This document shows, piece by piece, positions 1 through 4,139 of a DNA stretch of 6,286 bases. The notes beneath the pieces were generated by a model. It saw nothing but the letters and a program-made list of their open reading frames with translations. It did not search any database and was not told the DNA's origin. A program made the position numbers and the translations under genes. The stretch is from UBA6165 sp044233745 (GTDB lineage Bacteria; Bacteroidota; Bacteroidia; Flavobacteriales_D; Crocinitomicaceae), in NCBI GenBank assembly GCA_044233745.1, contig JBIIJN010000111.1, positions 1 to 6,286 of the forward strand. Direction: 5' to 3'. Every line of letters begins with the position of its first letter. Position 1 is the first letter of the stretch.

Positions 1-55
1 TAATTTGCCTAATAACTGGCTTGTTGTTATTTTTGTTCCTACGAAACAGTCCCAT
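1..55 (-). CDS. N-terminal fragment of an unidentified basic protein (runs off the left edge)
   Basis: On the minus strand an ATG at 55-53 opens a frame that stays open for 18 codons to the window edge and reads MGLFRRNKNNNKPVIRQI. The fragment is strongly basic and Asn-rich. The case for a real gene is its position: a well-formed Bacteroidota promoter (81-111) points at it and would give a leader of about 20 bases. The leader is A-rich and has no Shine-Dalgarno site, as is usual in this phylum. I do not recognise the protein. A basic start followed by K-P-V-I-x-Q-I recalls the N-termini of some Bacteroidota IS4-like transposases, but 18 residues cannot establish that. The short length is the main reason for moderate confidence. 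Confidence 0.5.
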   Translation of the reverse strand, partial: MGLFRRNKNNNKPVIRQI

Positions 56-80
56 ATCAAATTGAATTTGTAGTGATTTT

Positions 81-111
81 CAAAGATACGGTGGCTGTTT
101 CTATTTTTCAA
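81..111 (-). promoter_or_regulatory. Bacteroidota-type promoter for the leftward gene at 1-55
   Basis: Read on the minus strand, a -33 TTG (complement of 109-111) is followed after exactly 20 bases by TATCTTTG (complement of 81-88). This is a full match to the Bacteroidota -7 consensus TAnnTTTG. Initiation would fall near base 75, about 20 bases before the ATG at 55. The tandem repeat begins 17 bp upstream of the -33 element, so the repeat forms this promoter's upstream region. Confidence 0.65.
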
Positions 112-144
112 GTTTCGGATAGTTGTGGTTGAACATCTTGATGT

Positions 145-188
145 CTATGTCCCTATGTGGTTTGTTTTTTAACCAAATAGGGACATAG
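145..188. repeat. Hairpin 1 of repeat copy A, 18-bp arms with one mismatch
   Basis: The arm CTATGTCCCTATGTGGTT (145-162) pairs with 171-188 across an 8-base T-rich loop. One pair is mismatched: G157 faces A176. The T-run sits in the loop rather than after the stem, so this is not a standard intrinsic terminator. Confidence 0.85.
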
Positions 189-210
189 CTTATGGCATCG
201 CAAATCCATA

Positions 211-259
211 GCATAGATGCCTATGCATTGACACATAGCTCATACTCAAAACGCTATGT
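211..259. repeat. Hairpins 2 and 3 of repeat copy A
   Basis: GCATAG (211-216) and CTATGC (221-226) form a 6-bp stem around the four-base loop ATGC. ACATAGC (233-239) and GCTATGT (253-259) form a 7-bp stem around 13 bases. Both stems use the same CATAG/CTATG pentamer as hairpin 1. In copy B the first of these two is reduced to about 4 bp by substitutions, while the second is intact (364-370 with 384-390). Confidence 0.65.
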
Positions 260-274
260 TGAACATCTTGATGT

Positions 275-319
275 CTATGTCCCTATGTGGTTTGTTTTTT
301 TAACCACATAGGGACATAG
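275..319. repeat. Hairpin 1 of repeat copy B, perfect 18-bp arms
   Basis: The arms at 275-292 and 302-319 are perfect reverse complements over 18 bp, with a 9-base T-rich loop. Relative to copy A the base at 307 is C rather than A, which makes the pair opposite G complete. As RNA this would be a very stable stem on either strand. Confidence 0.9.
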
Positions 320-487
320 CTTATGGCATCGCAAATCAATAACATAGATGCCTATTCATTGACACATAGCTCATACTCAAAACGCTATGTTGAACATATT
401 GATTCTTGACTTCTGGAACACCGAAAACGAAACAGGATAATCGCAATAATCTAATTTTCAAATGTTTGAAGATTTATGTTGTCCAAA

Positions 488-506
488 CTTCGGAAGGCAG
501 GCGAAG
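488..506 (-). repeat. Short inverted repeat just downstream of the TPR gene; weak terminator candidate
   Basis: CTTCG (488-492) and CGAAG (502-506) form a 5-bp stem with a 9-base loop, 9 bp beyond the stop codon of the leftward gene at 516-1097. On the minus strand the stem is followed only by TTTGG, so termination strength would be poor. The same core, CTTCGGnnGnCAGGCGA, recurs at 3186-3202 beyond the stop of yaaA, which suggests a dispersed extragenic motif rather than a dedicated terminator. Confidence 0.35.
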
Positions 507-515
507 AATAAAAAC

Positions 516-1097
516 CTATCTTGGTTTTCCGCCTCTCATTCTACCTCCGCCCATTTGCATCATGCGCATTTGGTTTTTGGACGCAACCTGAGTGGCTTGT
601 TTTTTCATCGTTTTGATTTGCTCGGTCAACATGCCGTCTTTATCCAAGCGTTTGGCGTCATCAAGCAATTTCAGCCCTTCTTGTTTACGGCCCGATTGCA
701 AACACATCCCTGCGAGGTGCATATGTGCCACCGCTTTATCCATGGCAGACCTTAATCCTAAGCTTAATGCTTTACGCATCAACTGTTCGCTTTTGGCCAT
801 ACCATGTTCTTGTGTGCCAAGCATGGCAATGAGGTAGTAATAGTAGGCTTGTTGGCGTTTCACCATCATTTGTGGCGCAGTGATTTTTTTCAAGTGCATG
901 TAGGCTTTTTCTGTGTTTCCTACGCGCATTTGGTTCAAAGCCAATATAATACGTTCGTGACGGAAAAAACTGAAAACCAAAATAGTCAAAGGTAAAATCA
1001 TGAAAATACCCCAACCCCAGCTTCCGCTGCCGAAAAGATAAACGGTGAAAGCCAATGTGGCAAGCGTTAATACGGTTCTTATAATAAATCCTAACAT
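516..1097 (-). CDS. Two-transmembrane protein with TPR-like repeats and a Met/Gly/Arg-rich tail
   Basis: This is a 193-residue protein of unknown function. Residues about 3-23 and 28-45 are two hydrophobic segments separated by a short Gly/Ser/Trp turn, giving an N-terminal membrane hairpin. The remainder is helical and hydrophilic. Residues about 84-117 and 122-154 fit the TPR spacing of small and large residues; the second (A-H-M-H-L-A-G-M-C-L-Q-S-G-R-K-Q-E-G) is the clearer, and 53-72 may be a degenerate further unit. The last 17 residues are rich in Met, Gly and Arg, with a G-G-G-R-M-R-G-G patch, so the tail is cationic. The ATG lies 12 bp after the stop of ridA, and no promoter fits between them, so the two are probably one transcript. 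By topology the TPR part should be cytoplasmic or periplasmic and membrane-tethered, perhaps as a scaffold; that is inference from the fold only. Confidence 0.75.
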   Translation of the reverse strand: MLGFIIRTVLTLATLAFTVYLFGSGSWGWGIFMILPLTILVFSFFRHERIILALNQMRVGNTEKAYMHLKKITAPQMMVKRQQAYYYYLIAMLGTQEHGMAKSEQLMRKALSLGLRSAMDKAVAHMHLAGMCLQSGRKQEGLKLLDDAKRLDKDGMLTEQIKTMKKQATQVASKNQMRMMQMGGGRMRGGKPR

Positions 1098-1109
1098 GTT
1101 TTTTATTTT

Positions 1110-1535
1110 TTAGTCAATGGTTGCAATACATTTGAGCTCTATGGCAATAGGTGTGGGTAAAGAATTGATTTCTACCGTAGTTCTACAAGGTTGATTGTCT
1201 TTGAAATATTCAGCATACACACGATTGTAGGTGTGGAAATCTCTTTTCATATGCACCAAAAACACCGTAACATCCACCAAATTGTCCCACGACGAACCTG
1301 ATTCTTCCAAAATCACCCGCACATTATCAAAAACAGAACGACATTGTGCTTCAAAGTCAAACTCGATGAAGTTGCCATTTTTGTCTAATTTCAAGCCGGG
1401 CACTTGAGAATCTTGGTCATCTGAACCGGCCACGCGCGGACCTACTCCAGAAAGAAACAACAAATTGCCTACTTTTCTGGCGTGTGGATAGAGTCCAACA
1501 GGCTTTGGTGCTTTATCTGAACTGATTATTGACAT
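1110..1535 (-). CDS. ridA: RidA/YjgF/UK114 family protein, 2-aminomuconate deaminase-like
   Basis: The protein is 141 residues, slightly longer than the roughly 128 of classical RidA. Family marks are G-L-Y-P-H-A-R (14-20), F-L-S-G-V-G-P-R (27-34), the Q-C-R-S-V-F-D-N-V segment (64-72), W-D-N-L-V-D-V-T-V-F-L (83-93), P-C-R-T-T-V-E-I (116-123) and the C-terminal I-E-L-K (132-135). Arg118 and Glu133 match the Arg and Glu that line the active site between subunits of the trimer. RidA proteins are cytosolic and hydrolyse reactive enamine/imine intermediates. The Y-P-H-A-R start, the S-G-x-G-P-R motif and M-K-R-D-F with N-R-V-Y-A-E-Y-F match the 2-aminomuconate deaminase branch (tryptophan-kynurenine and 2-nitrobenzoate degradation) better than housekeeping RidA. 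That assignment rests on recalled sequence features, and no other pathway gene lies in the window. It is probably cotranscribed with the TPR gene downstream. Confidence 0.92.
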   Translation of the reverse strand: MSIISSDKAPKPVGLYPHARKVGNLLFLSGVGPRVAGSDDQDSQVPGLKLDKNGNFIEFDFEAQCRSVFDNVRVILEESGSSWDNLVDVTVFLVHMKRDFHTYNRVYAEYFKDNQPCRTTVEINSLPTPIAIELKCIATID

Positions 1536-1555
1536 ACGCTCGTTTTATTGTGGCG

Positions 1556-1563
1556 CGAAATTA
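1556..1563 (-). promoter_or_regulatory. Possible -7 element for the ridA-TPR operon
   Basis: The minus strand reads TAATTTCG here, a one-base variant of TAnnTTTG and similar to the TAAATTCG found upstream of the S8 gene. It would place initiation near 1550 and leave a leader of roughly 15 bases before the ridA ATG at 1535. No TTG sits at the expected -33 distance, so the call is weak. Confidence 0.35.
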
Positions 1564-1663
1564 CAAAAAAGATTGGTGTGATGTGGCTTTGGGTAGAATT
1601 CAAATTATAATAAGCACAAGTACTTTTCAGGATTTTGGGTCTTTATGAAGGATATCTCTATCA

Positions 1664-3052
1664 ATGCACCAAAAATGTATAATATTGCACTTTATTTTTG
1701 CTATGATGAATCACATTTTCAGCCTATTAGCCCTAGCCCTAGTCATTGGCGCATGCAGCTATAGAGCGCAGACGCATTCCAGTGAAATGATGCGGTATCA
1801 ACCAGTGGTTTTGGACATTACTGTCTTAGATAGTGTTGAAAATGAGCAAAAAAACTTTCAATCTCTGCGTTTAATTCGCACCATTCAAGCTTTTGATATA
1901 TCTCAAACGTCTGATGTTTTGGTGTATGATTCAGCCATTAATTCCCCTAAATCTGCTATTTTTTCTAAAGATGGAAGCAAGTTTTACATCCATTCTTTAG
2001 AAGGGCATACTACCGTTGTTTATGACACTAAATCATTGGAAAAACTGAAAGAAATCCAGCATGTTTTTAACGACAACTCGGCACATTTTTTCAAAGACGG
2101 CGAGACCACGATTTTTGAATATCCGTACAAACAAACGCAAGATAATTTGAATCATTTTATGGGAAAACCCGTTGAAAGTTGTTTGTCTCATGAGGGCAAA
2201 TATTTGTGGGTAACGTATTATCGACGCGATTTTGATCCTTCTGCTTCTAGCCCTTCTGCTGTAGCCATTATTGATACAGAAACAGATGAAATTGTGCGGG
2301 TGATGCCTTGTGGTCCGCTGCCAAAAATGATAGCTTGTTCACCTGACAATAAACGAATCGCGGTTACCCATTGGGGAGATAATACCGTTGCCATCATTGA
2401 TATCGATTCGGATGATGTTTTTGATTTTCATTACACGGAACATATTTATATTGATGGTAAATTGGTAACCAATTTTGCTGCCAATGTGGATCGCGACAAC
2501 AATTGTGGAAACTGTTTACGGGGAACACTCTTTACGCCAGATGGACGCTATTTATTGATTGCTAAAATGGGAGGCAACGGCATTGCAGTGGTGCGTACAA
2601 GTGATATGAAATACATTGGAACCCTAACAGGGAGTAAATTGAATTTGCGTCATATCATCGTTGAACATGATTTTCTTTATGTGAGTTCAAACAAATTTGG
2701 ATATGTGCAGCGCATGCCACTCGAATTTTTGGACAGTATCAAACCCGATGAAAACAGTGCGCTTTTGTTTAATTATGCCGCTTGGAAGTCAACGTCTGTT
2801 GGTATTGGCGCCCGCACTATTGAAATGACTCCCGATGGAAGATACATTTTGGTTTGTGTAAACAATGAATCAAAAATTGCAGTAATTGATGCCGAAAAAA
2901 TGAGCATGATTTACAGTTTGCCTGTGAGTAAATTCCCGGTCGGATTGGCAATTTCTCCTGATGGAAAATATGCGGTTGTTACCTCTCAAGGCAAAGCAAG
3001 TGTTGTTCCAAGTGGCAATGCCGTTAATGTGTATGAGATTGTTTATGAATAG
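1664..3052 (+). CDS. Exported lipoprotein with a seven-bladed YncE/YVTN-type beta-propeller
   Basis: The frame encodes 462 residues. Residues 20-30 are hydrophobic and end in V-I-G-A-C, a plausible lipobox with Cys31 as the lipidated residue. After a linker there are blade-like repeats of the form S-x-D-G-x-x-x-hydrophobic followed by V-x-V-I-D, near 97-124, 172-215, 222-247, 287-315, 331-352, 385-418 and 427-460. This matches a seven-bladed YncE/YVTN-like propeller. Such folds usually bind partners or ligands on the cell surface or in the periplasm; the ligand here is unknown. A C-G-N-C pair at 281-284 lies just before the fourth repeat. The start is uncertain: ATG1664 follows a purine stretch (AAGGA, 1648-1652) and gives a long 30-residue leader with Lys4. 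ATG1703 or ATG1706 gives a compact leader more typical of a lipoprotein. There is no C-terminal sorting domain. No convincing promoter is visible in the 128 bp shared with divergent ridA. Confidence 0.85.
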   Translation: MHQKCIILHFIFAMMNHIFSLLALALVIGACSYRAQTHSSEMMRYQPVVLDITVLDSVENEQKNFQSLRLIRTIQAFDISQTSDVLVYDSAINSPKSAIFSKDGSKFYIHSLEGHTTVVYDTKSLEKLKEIQHVFNDNSAHFFKDGETTIFEYPYKQTQDNLNHFMGKPVESCLSHEGKYLWVTYYRRDFDPSASSPSAVAIIDTETDEIVRVMPCGPLPKMIACSPDNKRIAVTHWGDNTVAIIDIDSDDVFDFHYTEHIYIDGKLVTNFAANVDRDNNCGNCLRGTLFTPDGRYLLIAKMGGNGIAVVRTSDMKYIGTLTGSKLNLRHIIVEHDFLYVSSNKFGYVQRMPLEFLDSIKPDENSALLFNYAAWKSTSVGIGARTIEMTPDGRYILVCVNNESKIAVIDAEKMSMIYSLPVSKFPVGLAISPDGKYAVVTSQGKASVVPSGNAVNVYEIVYE

Positions 3053-3082
3053 GTAGGGTTTTATTTCGCCTCTCTCGATACA

Positions 3083-3173
3083 ATTCCGACAATTCGCTAC
3101 CGCGGTACATTCTCCGCAAAGCTCCGAACACTTCCTCCTATTCGGCAGACGTGCGGTTTGCGACTGTCGGAAT
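3083..3173. repeat. Nested inverted repeat between convergent genes
   Basis: ATTCCGACA (3083-3091) and TGTCGGAAT (3165-3173) are perfect 9-bp complements. Inside them CGCAAA (3115-3120) pairs with TTTGCG (3157-3162), and a TACCGCGGTA palindrome lies at 3098-3107. The island is visibly richer in G and C than its surroundings. It lies after the stops of two convergent genes and could fold in either transcript, but no T-tract follows, so a terminator role is only possible. Confidence 0.55.
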
Positions 3174-3201
3174 CACTTCTTCCTGCTTCGGCAGACAGGC
3201 G
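3129..3201. repeat. Imperfect direct repeat of about 27 bp, offset 45 bp
   Basis: Bases 3129-3155 and 3174-3201 share the pattern CACTTCyTCCTr then TTCGGCAGAC then rkGCG; one single-base indel separates them. The bases just before each copy are also alike (TCCGAA against TCGGAAT), so the duplicated unit may be the full 45 bp. The right copy contains the CTTCGGnnGnCAGGCGA core also seen at 488-504. Confidence 0.6.
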
Positions 3202-3210
3202 ATAGGCTCA

Positions 3211-3248
3211 ATCAGCGTTCATCCGCTTAATCAGCATCATCTGCATTC
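3211..3248. repeat. Four degenerate tandem units of ATCnGCnTn
   Basis: The units ATCAGCGTTC, ATCCGCTTA, ATCAGCATC and ATCTGCATTC follow one another without spacer, with a period of 9-10 bases. From memory, similar ATCTGCG/ATCAGCG strings are common between genes in Bacteroidota; I could not verify this here. The stretch ends 10 bp before the stop codon of yaaA. Confidence 0.55.
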
Positions 3249-3258
3249 AATTTCTATT

Positions 3259-4023
3259 TCAACGCGTAAAAACCCATTCATTTTCAGAACTTAAATCTTG
3301 GTGATAACGGTATCCATTTACATCATAAAGTTTCAAATCTTCGGCGTTTTCAATTTGATTTTCAATGATGTATCGAGTCATTGCGCCTCGGGCATGTTTG
3401 GCATACATCATTACCGTACTGTATTTATCGCCTTTAAATTCTTTGAAAACAGGTGTGATGATGCGCTTTTTGATGCTGTTTTTGGGCAGTACTTTAAAAT
3501 ATTCATTGGACGCCAAATTGATGATCATCTCGTTGGGTTCCATCTCTGATGCGAGTTGTTTGGCTACTTTGTCGCCCCAAAAAGCATATAGATTTTTCGT
3601 TTTTGGTGTAATTTGCCAAGAAGTCCCCATTTCCAATCGGTAAGGATAAATCAAATCGAAAGGCTTTAAAATTCCATACAAACCAGAGAGAATACGAATG
3701 TTTTTTTGTGCGCTTGTGTAGTGTTTTTCATCCAAGTTATTCATGTTTAGCCCACGGTAAACTTCACCGGTAAAAATAAATGCTGCTGGTTTGTTCCATT
3801 CTGTTATCGTTTCGCTTAATTGGAAATTTTGGTAGCGTTCGACATTCAACTCAGCGATTGGCATACTCACGTCCATGAGTGACATGATTTTTTTGGCGGT
3901 TAATTTAGCCAATTTGCCAGCCAAGTGCGTGGTTTCTTTATGGAATATAGGAAAAGTATATGCATAGTCGGGTGCTGAAACGTTGATGTCAATAGATTTT
4001 GCTGGAGAAAGTAGAATTTTCAT
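3259..4023 (-). CDS. yaaA: Peroxide stress protein YaaA (UPF0246/DUF328)
   Basis: The 254-residue protein is close to the 258 residues of E. coli YaaA and looks complete. Recognisable family segments are the start I-L-L-S-P-A-K-S (3-10), F-T-G-E-V-Y-R-G-L (84-92), the hallmark block S-G-L-Y-G-I-L-K-P-F-D-L-I-x-P-Y-R-L-E-M-G-T (113-134), N-L-A-S-N-E-Y-F-K (169-177) and A-K-x-A-R-G-A-M-T-R-Y-I-I (208-220). In E. coli the gene belongs to the OxyR response; it lowers intracellular free iron and so limits Fenton damage to DNA and protein, and the structure has been reported to bind DNA. It is a soluble cytoplasmic protein. Here it stands alone, convergent with the propeller gene and divergent from the S8 gene. 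A candidate promoter at 4040-4071 would give a leader of about 10 bases, and the start at 4023 fits the family N-terminus exactly. Confidence 0.95.
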   Translation of the reverse strand: MKILLSPAKSIDINVSAPDYAYTFPIFHKETTHLAGKLAKLTAKKIMSLMDVSMPIAELNVERYQNFQLSETITEWNKPAAFIFTGEVYRGLNMNNLDEKHYTSAQKNIRILSGLYGILKPFDLIYPYRLEMGTSWQITPKTKNLYAFWGDKVAKQLASEMEPNEMIINLASNEYFKVLPKNSIKKRIITPVFKEFKGDKYSTVMMYAKHARGAMTRYIIENQIENAEDLKLYDVNGYRYHQDLSSENEWVFTR

Positions 4024-4039
4024 GGTTTTGAATTTTGTC

Positions 4040-4071
4040 CAAAATTACGAAGCATTTATAAGCTATATGAA
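4040..4071 (-). promoter_or_regulatory. Candidate yaaA promoter
   Basis: On the minus strand TAATTTTG (complement of 4040-4047) matches TAnnTTTG fully. The -33 region is less clear: TTC (complement of 4069-4071) is 21 bases away, whereas the nearest TTG (complement of 4073-4075) is 25 away, longer than the usual 19-23. The -33 zone lies within the left arm of the 4065-4098 inverted repeat. Confidence 0.5.
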
Positions 4072-4098
4072 CCAATTATCAATTGATTTTGTTCATAT
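4065..4098. promoter_or_regulatory. Operator-like inverted repeat between yaaA and the S8 gene
   Basis: ATATGAAC (4065-4072) and GTTCATAT (4091-4098) are perfect 8-bp complements separated by 18 bp. The left arm covers the -33 zone of the yaaA promoter. The right arm begins on the last base of the -33 TTG of the S8 promoter. A smaller repeat, CAATT-ATC-AATTG (4073-4085), lies in the spacer with a slightly shifted centre. A regulator bound here could affect both genes; no regulator gene is in the window. Confidence 0.4.
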
Positions 4099-4119
4099 TC
4101 CAAAAATGTACTAAATTCG
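4089..4119 (+). promoter_or_regulatory. Promoter of the S8 protease-like gene
   Basis: TTG (4089-4091) is followed after exactly 20 bases by TAAATTCG (4112-4119), one base off the TAnnTTTG consensus. Initiation near 4126 would leave a leader of about 14 bases, A-rich and without a Shine-Dalgarno site, before the ATG at 4140. Confidence 0.6.
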
Positions 4120-4139
4120 CACATACCAAAATTAAAGCT

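Larger units (their letters stand above)
129..403. repeat. Tandem repeat, 130/131-bp unit, two full copies plus a partial third
   Basis: Copy A (about 131-260) and copy B (261-391) align end to end with four substitutions and one extra T in a T-run, about 96% identity. A third copy starts at 392 (GAACATATTGAT) and decays by about 403. The unit holds no convincing reading frame. It is dense in CTATG and its complement CATAG, which pair up into three successive hairpins per unit, listed separately. The copies abut directly, with no unique spacers. The block lies between two leftward genes. It most resembles a REP/BIME-like extragenic palindromic element or non-autonomous element that has duplicated; that identity is inference. 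No recognisable feature occupies 404-487. Confidence 0.9.

Noticed and set aside
145..319. The two 18-bp hairpins as intrinsic terminators
   Set aside because: The T-run is in the loop and neither strand has a T-tract after the stem; the nearest leftward stop is about 200 bp away.
129..403. Possible CRISPR array because of the repeated palindromic units
   Set aside because: The copies are 130 bp long and directly adjacent, with no unique spacers and no cas gene in the window.
406..755. Rightward small open frames at the end of and beyond the TPR gene
   Set aside because: They lie mostly antisense to a well-supported leftward gene, show no family motif or promoter, and have compositions expected of reverse-frame translation.
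1618..1625. Palindrome AAGTACTT in the ridA-propeller intergenic region as an operator
   Set aside because: An isolated 8-bp palindrome in AT-rich DNA is easily due to chance, and no promoter element is positioned around it.
1693..1700. TATTTTTG as the promoter -7 element of the propeller gene
   Set aside because: It matches the consensus, but no TTG lies about 20 bases upstream and initiation would fall on the candidate start codon itself, so it is not listed as a promoter.
2504..2515. C-G-N-C of the propeller protein as a cytochrome c haem site
   Set aside because: The haem motif needs C-x-x-C-H; here the residue after the second Cys is Leu.
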